Source of the DNA: JBALVT01 sp036960305
GTDB taxonomy: Bacteria; Pseudomonadota; Gammaproteobacteria; Pseudomonadales; Halieaceae
Direction of reading: 5' to 3'
Length of the DNA stretch: 64,000 bases
Assembly (NCBI GenBank): GCA_036960305.1
Contig: JBALWA010000019.1
Span: 8,758-72,757 of the forward strand
The position numbers and the translations under genes were made by a program. Numbering within the stretch: the first letter of the stretch is position 1; each line of letters opens with the position of its first letter. The notes below the pieces were generated by a model, which worked only from the letters and a program-made list of their open reading frames with translations, did no database searches and was not told the origin of the DNA. Positions 8,593-16,059 of the stretch are shown piece by piece.

Positions 8593-9339
8593 TTATTGTT
8601 CTGAATCGAGATCGAACTCGATTCTTATCGCATTCGCTGGCGGTTTGAAACGCAACGATTTCTCATCGAATTCTGGCTCGGTGTCCCAACTGAAAAAGAA
8701 CACAGAGCGGGGAGAACCGCCATCCCATTTCGCACTGATGGCCAATTTACCTGGCAGTGGCGGGCCCTCTGCAGCAATCCAGATCTGGAGGTCGTCCTCG
8801 GCCGCACGAATGCCTATATGATGATATACCCTGTCACGGAACCGACTGAGTCCCAGGTACTCAACACTCTGCGCATCCTCCACAAGGTGACTCCCAACAT
8901 CGTTGAACACGAAGTCCAGCATGGGAACATCGATGTCGAGTTCGTTGACGGCAAAATTGGCGGCGGCATCAATGCCAGCGGGAAGGTCGGTTTGCGCGTA
9001 GAAATTTTCTGTTTGACTGTAAACGGTGAGAACGCCTTCGCTGAAGTGAATCTCCTTGGTCGATTCGGCATCGCTATTGGTGATACGCATCGCGCCGGGC
9101 CTGATCACTCGCATCGTAGCGTCCATCGATTGCTCTATGATCTGCCCCGCATCGAGACGGACATCGACATAGCCGTCCCCCGATATAACAAAGCGGTCCA
9201 AGGACGCGATCTCGGCACTCATTGCCTGTAGTATTTCCGTCGCCTGATTGTCCTGGGCATAGATGGTCCCGAATGGACAACACATCAATGCACCGACCGC
9301 AATCAGAGCGCCGGCTTTCTTGAGTAACTTTTGCACCAT
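8593..9339 (-). CDS. DUF2092 family periplasmic protein
   Basis: The product has a signal peptide (MVQKLLKKAGALIAVGAL, cleavage near IYAQ). Its body matches DUF2092: LQAMSAEIASLDRFVISGDG, a middle segment with MRVIRPGAMRITN, then ENFYAQTDLPAG, and a C-terminal LQIWIAAEGPPLPGKLAI. These proteins resemble LolA/LppX-like lipid-binding beta sheets, although no biochemical role is established. ATG codons occur at 9387, 9345 and 9339. GGAG at 9351-9348 lies 8 nt before 9339 but only 2 nt before 9345, so 9339 is preferred. It is probably co-expressed with the Arg-rich gene below it. Confidence 0.8.
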   Translation of the reverse strand: MVQKLLKKAGALIAVGALMCCPFGTIYAQDNQATEILQAMSAEIASLDRFVISGDGYVDVRLDAGQIIEQSMDATMRVIRPGAMRITNSDAESTKEIHFSEGVLTVYSQTENFYAQTDLPAGIDAAANFAVNELDIDVPMLDFVFNDVGSHLVEDAQSVEYLGLSRFRDRVYHHIGIRAAEDDLQIWIAAEGPPLPGKLAISAKWDGGSPRSVFFFSWDTEPEFDEKSLRFKPPANAIRIEFDLDSEQ

Positions 9340-9470
9340 TTTCATTGCTCCGGAAGCTTGCTTTTTTGTTTGGTAGGAGGCCAGCAATCACTCTTCACTT
9401 TAGGGCGATCACTAGCACAACTACGATTTACCGGGTCCAATATTTTGCAGGTTCGGCTAAGCCTGAGAGG

Positions 9471-10181
9471 TCACTTACCGTGGGCTGCGTCCGTTTTCTC
9501 CACCAGAATCTTTGCCCACTTGCGAAAAATACGGTTGGCTTCGGCCATATTCGTTACGCTATTGGATATCTGCATATGGCCCATATCGTTGGCTGACTCT
9601 GCATCCGCGACCCGCGCCAACAGGCTGCCGGACACTGCGTCATAGAAACCCATAAGTAGTGTCATCGATCCAGCGGAAGCAGTGAACGATCGAGATCGGC
9701 CGGCGGTCATGGTGTCGGGAGCAGTTACGTCCAGATTGATGATGGCTGGCCTCAGGAGTAGCAGGTCCTGTGCCGAATTCTCCGCGCCGTCCAGATCGAC
9801 CACCTTGTACCCTCCCTCCCTGAGTTCTTCGGTAAATATTTTCTCGAATTGCTCGCTGACTGCGCTCTTAATCTCATCCGCATCTTTCTGAGTCACCCGG
9901 TGAACACGCCGAGTGGAGTTCTGGTCTCTTAGCCAGTCATCACGGAACGCCACACGAACCTCAGCGATAGCGAACCGATCGTACTGCGCCAGGTCCGCAT
10001 CCGGCAGGACGTACAGGGCACCCGATTTCGTCCCTTTGACCAGGTGCAGCCCCTCATCAGTCACTTGTGGTAAATCCTCATTCGGGGTATTTGCACAGCC
10101 GGCGAGCATGACCATTGCAAGGATTGCCAATCCGAGTGGACGAAGAGCCGATCTCGTAGCTGATAAAAAATTCTTGAACAT
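9471..10181 (-). CDS. DUF3313 family lipoprotein
   Basis: Starting at 10181 the product is 236 residues. A signal peptide ends in the lipobox LAGC with Cys at 29, which marks a lipoprotein. The remainder (SGALYVLPDADLAQYDRF, EELREGGYKVVDLDG, LLLRPAIINLDVTAPD, LMGFYDAVSGSLLARVADAE) fits DUF3313, a family of uncharacterised envelope lipoproteins. A longer frame exists from 10217, but GGAGG at 10195-10191 is spaced 9 nt from the ATG at 10181, which decides the start. It sits between the DUF2092 gene and the MBL hydrolase in the same orientation. Confidence 0.8.
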   Translation of the reverse strand: MFKNFLSATRSALRPLGLAILAMVMLAGCANTPNEDLPQVTDEGLHLVKGTKSGALYVLPDADLAQYDRFAIAEVRVAFRDDWLRDQNSTRRVHRVTQKDADEIKSAVSEQFEKIFTEELREGGYKVVDLDGAENSAQDLLLLRPAIINLDVTAPDTMTAGRSRSFTASAGSMTLLMGFYDAVSGSLLARVADAESANDMGHMQISNSVTNMAEANRIFRKWAKILVEKTDAAHGK

Positions 10182-10265
10182 GTCCAAATACCTCCAAAGG
10201 TACACTGTTAAAACCAAGTAATGCCGAAGCGTTATATCTATTGTTAATTTAGCTCGGAATCAGAA

Positions 10266-11540
10266 TCAATTTTGTGTTTCCTCGAGCCCATACTCCTTGT
10301 TGATCTCATCATAGATAGGCTGGATGACGTCTCTGACATCATATTTGCCTTTGTTGATATAGTCCGAATTAGGAATTCTGAGACTCGGATCGGGCACTTG
10401 CGGCTTCTCTGAGGGTAAAGGTGGCCAGACATCTTCATCAACAATAGCCATGCGCACGCGAATATCATCTTTGGTGATATTCCAAACCATGTAGTCCGTG
10501 GAAAGGCTCAGTGGACCGTCATAGGTACTTCGGATGCGCGTCTCGATGTCTGCTGATGTGTCGTAGTCATTGAAGAAGTGAAAAGCAACGGCCATCCTCG
10601 GCTTGACGATTGACATCATTTTGCCATACGCCTCTGGAGCTGTGTGAACCTGGGTGCCGACATTGAGTGCTCCCTGCGGAGTGAATTTGAACTTATCGAC
10701 CAGCGCCGGCACTGTAATAAAACACTCGTGAATCGCCAGGTCGGCGTCCTTCGCATATTCTGCAAACCATTTGTTCGGATAGGTATCGCCTCCAAAAACG
10801 AACTTGAAGCCATTCCACTCGAGGATATAACTCACTGGGCCGTCCGGGCCGTGAATGGCCGGTATGGATCGGATCGTTACGCCGTTTTCCTGGTAGACAA
10901 TCTGATTCACGCCCTTATAGTCAAACTCGGTCACCTCAAAGGGTACGTACCCACGTGGGTCCGTAATCCCTGCGCGGCCGTCCAGATCCCATGTGAGGGC
11001 CTTATACAAATGGTCGAGCGCATACTTTGTGCCGCGCTCTGGTGTATCACCGCTCGGCCCCCAGACTCGTAGCGGTTTCTGACGGCCTGATAGGGCACCA
11101 CCGACAAATAATGCATCCAGGTCACCGAAGTGGTCGGTATGCAAGTGGCTCAGGAAGAGCTTGTCGAGATGATTGTAGGGGATTTGAAGGGCAGCGATGC
11201 GTTCTGCTGATCCGGTCCCAATATCGAAGATGAATTTATCCCCGTTACCAAGTTCGAGCAACCAACATGACGCCGCCTGCTTCGGACGAGAGGTCGGCAT
11301 ACCTGTACCACAGGCAATCAACCGCATTTCGTCCGGTGCCAGATCCTCACTGTTGGGCGCGTAGAAAGCTCTAGCACTTGCCTTGACTGGCGAGGATTTT
11401 GGGGAGCTTTCAGTAGCTAATGCTTTTGCTATGACTCCTGAGTTTGCCCCTTGCTGGCCATTCGATAGGCCCCATTGATACACAACAGCAATCATTACCG
11501 CGCCGGACAAACCAATTAACGTTCTCTTCATGTCTACCAT
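10266..11540 (-). CDS. MBL-fold metallo-hydrolase, exported
   Basis: The 424-residue product has an N-terminal hydrophobic segment (about 6-24), probably a signal or anchor. The metallo-beta-lactamase core follows with MRLIACGTGMPTSRPKQAAS, the metal motif HLHTDH at 132-137 (HxHxDH), GGDTYPN and a late FHFFNDYD segment. This arrangement resembles RNase Z/arylsulfatase-like MBL hydrolases and the proteins named GntH after the guanitoxin cluster. The other guanitoxin genes are absent, so no such role should be inferred. GGAG followed by 7 nt places the start at 11540 rather than 11576. The TetR regulator encoded upstream in the same direction is a likely controller. Confidence 0.85.
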   Translation of the reverse strand: MVDMKRTLIGLSGAVMIAVVYQWGLSNGQQGANSGVIAKALATESSPKSSPVKASARAFYAPNSEDLAPDEMRLIACGTGMPTSRPKQAASCWLLELGNGDKFIFDIGTGSAERIAALQIPYNHLDKLFLSHLHTDHFGDLDALFVGGALSGRQKPLRVWGPSGDTPERGTKYALDHLYKALTWDLDGRAGITDPRGYVPFEVTEFDYKGVNQIVYQENGVTIRSIPAIHGPDGPVSYILEWNGFKFVFGGDTYPNKWFAEYAKDADLAIHECFITVPALVDKFKFTPQGALNVGTQVHTAPEAYGKMMSIVKPRMAVAFHFFNDYDTSADIETRIRSTYDGPLSLSTDYMVWNITKDDIRVRMAIVDEDVWPPLPSEKPQVPDPSLRIPNSDYINKGKYDVRDVIQPIYDEINKEYGLEETQN

Positions 11541-11644
11541 AAAAGCACTCCTGCTAGTGTAATGACAGATTTGCATACCCAGAAATAATGGATCTCGCTC
11601 AGCGGATCAGACCATTAGATCGGAGCCTGCAATGTTTACTGTTT

Positions 11645-12205
11645 TCATTTCCCGATGAGCAATTCCAATCGCAGATTGCGATATGTTTCCGAGGCTTTTA
11701 GTCCGGGCCCAAGGGTCTGGCGCTCCCCCATCTGAAAAACGGCACAGGTCCTGGTGCGCATTTCCAGATCGTCTCCGTGAAACCCCAGTTCCTCAAACGC
11801 ATCGCGGAAGAACTTCAGCCTTGTATTCATAACCTGTTTCCGACTGAGAGCCACACGCGTATCACTTCGTGACCATATATCTATCGCCGCGTCATATTCT
11901 GCCAAATTCAACTCAAAGATCATGCGCGCGCTTATCTGAAGTCGTTCCTTGGCAGATATATTCATCAACTCGTGGTCTTTAGTAATGACTTCGGTGTATT
12001 GAATTTCCCAATATTTAAGAATTTGATCCAGCAAGTCATCTTTGCCTTCGAAGTGGCAATAGAAGCCGCTCTTGGCTATGTCGAGTGCTCGGGCCAAATG
12101 GTCCACTCGCAACCCATAGGCCCCTCTTGTTGCAAAGAGCTCCAGACCTTTGGCAAGCCACTCTTCTCGAGTCACACGCGCTTCTTTTCTAGTCGATACA
12201 ACCAT
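11645..12205 (-). CDS. TetR/AcrR family transcriptional regulator
   Basis: The 186-residue product has the TetR N-terminal DNA-binding domain: TREEWLAKGLELFATRGAYGLRVDHLARALDIAKSGFY split across helices 1-3, then CHFEGKDDLLDQIL. The ligand-binding C-terminal half is typical in length but carries no recognisable ligand signature. A perfect hyphenated palindrome (12253-12270) lies 48 bp upstream of its start and is the probable operator, implying autoregulation. Its likely targets are its own operon and possibly the MBL/DUF genes downstream. The ribosome site is weak. Confidence 0.88.
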   Translation of the reverse strand: MVVSTRKEARVTREEWLAKGLELFATRGAYGLRVDHLARALDIAKSGFYCHFEGKDDLLDQILKYWEIQYTEVITKDHELMNISAKERLQISARMIFELNLAEYDAAIDIWSRSDTRVALSRKQVMNTRLKFFRDAFEELGFHGDDLEMRTRTCAVFQMGERQTLGPGLKASETYRNLRLELLIGK

Positions 12206-12252
12206 AGAGAGGCTTCACTGGATTTCTTGTCACTGCTGCTTCTTTGTCAATA

Positions 12253-12270
12253 TTAGACGAGACAGTCTAA
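12253..12270. promoter_or_regulatory. Probable TetR operator palindrome
   Basis: TTAGAC (12253-12258) and GTCTAA (12265-12270) form a perfect 6+6 palindrome with a 6-bp spacer, in the divergent region between the TetR gene and the Fic pseudogene. Size and position are typical of a TetR-family self-operator. Confidence 0.6.
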
Positions 12271-12388
12271 AAGTACAGCTTTATTAATCGTCACTGTTAT
12301 GCAGAGATTTTTCTATTTTCTATGCATATGATCTATTATATGTAAACAAACTGCGTATTCTTGCAACAAACGCCAGTTAGGAAAGAAC

Positions 12389-13469
12389 ATGTCGTATTCC
12401 GTCACACCCCTTCCCCTTGCGCGCGAATCAGAGCTAGAGAACATCTCTGTCCTAAAGCAGTGCAATGCCGCCAGCCGATCTCTGGCCGAACTCAAAGGGG
12501 CCGCACAGAGCATTCCCAACGAAAACATTTTTGATCAGCACCATAACGCTTCAAGAAGCCAAAGACAGTTCTGAAGTTGAAAATATCGTGACAACCCACG
12601 ACGAGCTATATAAGGCCAACTTGTTTGGGAATTACATGAATAATCCTGCTGCAAAGGAGGTCCGTGATTATTCGCTTGCCCTCAGGACAGGTTTTGACAC
12701 CGTTCGGAAACACAAGATCATTCGACTAGGGGACATATTAGACATCCAGGAAGAGTTAGAGAAAAACCAGGCAGGCCTCAGAAAACTATCTGGAACGGAC
12801 CTCAAGAATCAGCGGACTGGCGAAATTATCTACACACCTCCCCAGGACTCTGGAGAGGTTGCAAGATTAATGGACAACCTGATCCAGTACATCAATACAG
12901 GTGAACTTTCGAGCCTCGACCCTCTGGTGAAAATGGCAGTGATCCACTATCAATTTGAAAGCATCCATCCATTCTATGATGGCAACGGCAGAACAGGTCG
13001 AATAATCAACATCCTTTACTTGGTCGCTAAAGGACTCCTTGACCTGCCGGTCCTCTACCTGAGCCGATACATCATCGCCAACAAATCTACATATTACGAC
13101 ACACTTCAAGGTGTGAGGGACACTGAAAACTAGGAGCATTGGCTGCTTTTTACGCTCAGAGGAGTGGAGGAAACCTCCAATCAAAGCATCACTCTTATAG
13201 CTCGAATCAAAGCCCTCTTGATGGCATACAAGCATCGTCTCAGGGCTGAGTTACCAAAAATTTACAGCCAGGACCTACTGAACAATTTGTTCAAGCACCC
13301 ATATACAAAGATCGATTATGTTATGCAAGATCTTCAAGTGAGCAGGATAACTGCTTCGAAATATCTGGAACGCATGGTGGAGAAAGATCTGCTCATAAAA
13401 GAAAAACTAGGTGTCAATAACTACTACATCAACACACCTCTTTTCGAACTTCTCATGGAACGCATCTAG
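12389..13469 (+). pseudogene. fic: Fic-family AMPylase gene, broken by a frameshift and an amber codon
   Basis: Three pieces read as one protein. 12389-12530 encodes a Fic_N-type start (PLARESELENISVLKQ, AELKGAAQSIPNENI). An extra T in the T-run at 12528-12532 shifts the frame, and ISTITLQEAKDSSEVENI continues one frame over. SSEVEN fits the inhibitory helix motif (S/T)xxxE(G/N). The catalytic motif HPFYDGNGRTGRI is intact, with an N-terminal target-loop region before it. At 13131-13133 TAG stands where Fic proteins have Trp (RDTEN-W-EHW), and the frame continues EHWLLFTLRGVEETS and a winged-helix tail (KIDYVMQDLQVSRITASKYL) to a stop at 13469. Intact length would be about 360 residues. Two independent lesions argue for decay, not sequencing error, though either could be an error. 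Confidence 0.8.
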
Positions 13470-13845
13470 GGTGGGCGCCTTTGCTTTGCTGCGACAGCTC
13501 AGTGCAGGACTGGAGGACTGGAGGACTGGAGGACCCAGATGAATCATTACGGGCAGTTCTCGCTAGGATACTTCTGCCATATCAAGGGATGTAAGGGTTA
13601 CACCTCATATCTTCAGGGCACATTTTAGCGCAATCCAGTGCGACAATACATCAACGAATTCCGGATGGTCACAAACCGTGAATATGGGCTAATGGCTCGG
13701 TAAAAGATGAAAAGCCCTCTAGCCTCACCGATCCCTGGCGGTAGTTTCATTTATGAACTACAGTAAATTCGGATAATCCTCAAAAACGCTCTTCAACATA
13801 CGGCCTAAGACGTATGCACTCCAACCCAGAAAAAAGGTAGTTGAT
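13470..13845. other. Gene-free stretch between Fic pseudogene and small ORF
   Basis: No convincing gene is seen here. It contains the tandem 8-mer repeat at 13507-13534 and otherwise unremarkable sequence. A possible ribosome site (AAGG) at its right end serves the small ORF at 13846. Confidence 0.5.
13507..13534. repeat. Tandem 8-mer repeat, 3.5 copies
   Basis: GGACTGGA is repeated at 13507, 13515 and 13523, followed by a half copy GGAC. It is a simple-sequence array in non-coding DNA and a possible slippage site. Confidence 0.85.
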
Positions 13846-13992
13846 ATGAGCAACTCTGGACAAACTAGAACCAAATCCTACGATTGCAAAAGAGAATTTC
13901 TCTTGAACGAACGGGAGAAATATCAGCGACAAGAGCTCGAGGATCCAAGACCGTATCTTGCATTACGCACGCAGGAGTGTTCGTTCCGGTGA
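13846..13992 (+). CDS. Possible small ORF (48 aa) translationally coupled to the Sel1 lipoprotein
   Basis: ATG at 13846 is preceded by AAGG at suitable spacing. The frame encodes 48 charged residues (MSNSGQTRTKSYDCKREF, later LEDPRPYLALRTQECSFR) and ends in TGA at 13990-13992. That stop overlaps the GTG proposed as the lipoprotein start (GTGA), a classic coupling arrangement. No homologue is recognised. It may be a leader peptide that exists only to deliver ribosomes to the weakly initiated GTG, or a chance frame. Confidence 0.4.
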   Translation: MSNSGQTRTKSYDCKREFLLNEREKYQRQELEDPRPYLALRTQECSFR

Positions 13993-15932
13993 AATTCTTC
14001 TCGACTAGGTACTGGCACTTATTCGCAGTTTTAACCTGCAGCCTATTTTTAGTTAGCGGCTGTGGAGAGTCGACTAGCGACCTCACTGAACCTCCGCGGG
14101 CAAAACAGAACGAGCTCTGCAAAGTCCCAGATAATCCCACGGACCTCGAGCCACTTCAATGGTCTACAATATGCCGGCTATGCGCTGCTGATTTGGATCT
14201 ACCGAGGGAGCGGATTAGGCGCGATTCCCTTTATGAAATTAGGCGTGGCGTAGTCTGGTTCCCGCCTTCTCGCAGTTGGTATAAACGACCTGGTCCGGAA
14301 ATTCTCTATGGAGGCACACTACCTATGAGTTGGGCTGAGCTTGATACCGAAAAGGGATTAGAGATCTGCGAACAGGCCGAACAGTATGGGGGCGTATCTT
14401 ATGGCCGACTATTGCACAAGTCTGGACGCTTGAATGAGGCGGCCGAGAGATTCGAATACCTTTACGAAAGGGACGTTAACAGAACCTCCAACGGCATGAG
14501 TACGAAGGCGACATATTTGGCCCGGATGTATGAAATGGGCTGGGGTGTATCTCAAGATCTTGAAAAGGCAGAAGAGCTCTACGAGTCCGCTGCGCTAAGG
14601 AGCGATTCCTACAATTTGCAGTCGGAAACATTTTATCCCGCGAACCCTCGAGCTCAGCACAATCTGGCCTCTATGCTCTACTGGGGAGTTCGGAAAGAAT
14701 CAGATATGAAACAAGCGGCCTCACTTTGGGAAAAAGCCGGAAATAGATTTCAACCACAGTCTTTGGCGAATCTTGCCTGGTTATATCGTCGCGGCTTTGG
14801 TGTAAGAATGAACATCAGACAATCTGCCGATTTGTATCTTGAGTCAATTAGATTGCTGAGCTTACGAGAAGATAAGCCAGACATGCTGATAAGTAACGAA
14901 GACCGATATGGCTCTAAACTTGACCTGAACGAGCTTGATCTGTCCTGGCTCCAGGAAATCGCCGAGCGAAATCAGAGAGAAGCTTTGGTGACCTTGGGAT
15001 ATTTCTACCATACTGGAAAATCAGTGCCGGCTGACTTAGAAACTGCGCTAGACTTCTATGAGCGGGCTATAAGATTGTTTCCTCATTCGCCCGAATATGG
15101 AGCAGGTCCCGCATTTGTAGATGCAGCCAACAGTCAACCGAGTGAGGCCAGCCCTTCTTGGGTTGTCGATAGGGAATTGCTTGAAGACGGCATTGATGAT
15201 GAAGATGCATTTGCTCTTGCTTTCAATGCAATCAGCCTTGAGCGTCGCGCTCTCTCATCACGGCCGGCCGATCTATCGAAGTTGGAAGAAGCCGCTGAAT
15301 ATTACTCAAAAAGTGGCTTGGGAAATTCGCTGATTAGATCCTCAAAAATCTATACGTCCATTGCCGGAGCAGTCTCTGAAGACGAAAAATCAAGCGCATC
15401 TTATTACGAAGTTGCTGAACGTCAATTGCTTGCATCGGACCCGATGAAATCCAATTACGGCGCACTCTCTGATGCAGCGGCCATCATGTTCTCTACAGGA
15501 CGGGTTCGAGAGGCAGTTCACGCGACGCAATGGAGTGCAAAAGGAATAAAGGAAGACTTCTTCTACCCGGATGCGCGACCTCTTCTGATGAAGGCTATCA
15601 TCGATGATGAAAAAGGACTGACGACCGTAGACAGCGCAGAAACCAGGCTAATGATGAAAGATGCAAGGGAAAGGGCCATTTTTAGTCGAGATTTTCAACT
15701 TCTGGATGCGATAACCGACGCCGAGTTGTATGCTGGAAAAAATCTGGCGGAACGGCAGAAGATAGAGCGAAAACAGCATGAAAAAAGGGAATTTTCCAAG
15801 AAGGCTATCTCACTTTTTCTCTTCCTCGTGATGCTCTCTGGCATGGGCGAGGGCGGACAGACGTCCGGTCATTTCATGGATCAGACCGATGGTATGCAGC
15901 ACGCCGGAAGCTTGATGGCGATGCGCATCTGA
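13989..15932 (+). CDS. Sel1-repeat lipoprotein
   Basis: Starting at GTG 13989 the product is 647 residues with an ideal lipoprotein signal: basic start, hydrophobic core and lipobox LVSGC with Cys 25. The frame is open further upstream (from TTG at 13884), but that would bury the signal, so GTG is preferred. Sel1/TPR-like repeats follow, for example YLARMYEMGWGVSQDLEKAE, NLASMLYWGVRKESDMKQAA, NLAWLYRRGFGVRMNIRQSA and LGYFYHTGKSVPADLETALD. A hydrophobic segment near the C-terminus (KAISLFLFLVMLSGMG) may be a second membrane contact. Such proteins scaffold envelope complexes. It converges on the two peptidoglycan-binding-domain genes. Codon use is more AT-rich than in flanking operons. Confidence 0.8.
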   Translation: MKFFSTRYWHLFAVLTCSLFLVSGCGESTSDLTEPPRAKQNELCKVPDNPTDLEPLQWSTICRLCAADLDLPRERIRRDSLYEIRRGVVWFPPSRSWYKRPGPEILYGGTLPMSWAELDTEKGLEICEQAEQYGGVSYGRLLHKSGRLNEAAERFEYLYERDVNRTSNGMSTKATYLARMYEMGWGVSQDLEKAEELYESAALRSDSYNLQSETFYPANPRAQHNLASMLYWGVRKESDMKQAASLWEKAGNRFQPQSLANLAWLYRRGFGVRMNIRQSADLYLESIRLLSLREDKPDMLISNEDRYGSKLDLNELDLSWLQEIAERNQREALVTLGYFYHTGKSVPADLETALDFYERAIRLFPHSPEYGAGPAFVDAANSQPSEASPSWVVDRELLEDGIDDEDAFALAFNAISLERRALSSRPADLSKLEEAAEYYSKSGLGNSLIRSSKIYTSIAGAVSEDEKSSASYYEVAERQLLASDPMKSNYGALSDAAAIMFSTGRVREAVHATQWSAKGIKEDFFYPDARPLLMKAIIDDEKGLTTVDSAETRLMMKDARERAIFSRDFQLLDAITDAELYAGKNLAERQKIERKQHEKREFSKKAISLFLFLVMLSGMGEGGQTSGHFMDQTDGMQHAGSLMAMRI

Positions 15933-16059
15933 CCCACAGTTCTAAATGAGATTGTCCCACTCTAACATTCTCATACCGCTTACTACTGTGCATCGCCTCT
16001 GGCATTACGACAGGCCACGATTTCTGTCACTAAGCTACAGGTACTAACGGGCCCTTTGA

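Noticed and set aside
10266..11540. Guanitoxin biosynthesis role for the MBL hydrolase
   Set aside because: Resemblance to GntH is by fold and layout only; none of the other toxin genes is in the window.
13131..13133. Possible recoding of TAG (for example pyrrolysine) in the Fic gene
   Set aside because: The frame is already broken upstream by an indel and Trp is the family residue here, so ordinary decay explains both.
13507..13534. Tandem 8-mers considered as a CRISPR-like array
   Set aside because: The repeats are direct and contiguous, with no spacers and no cas genes.
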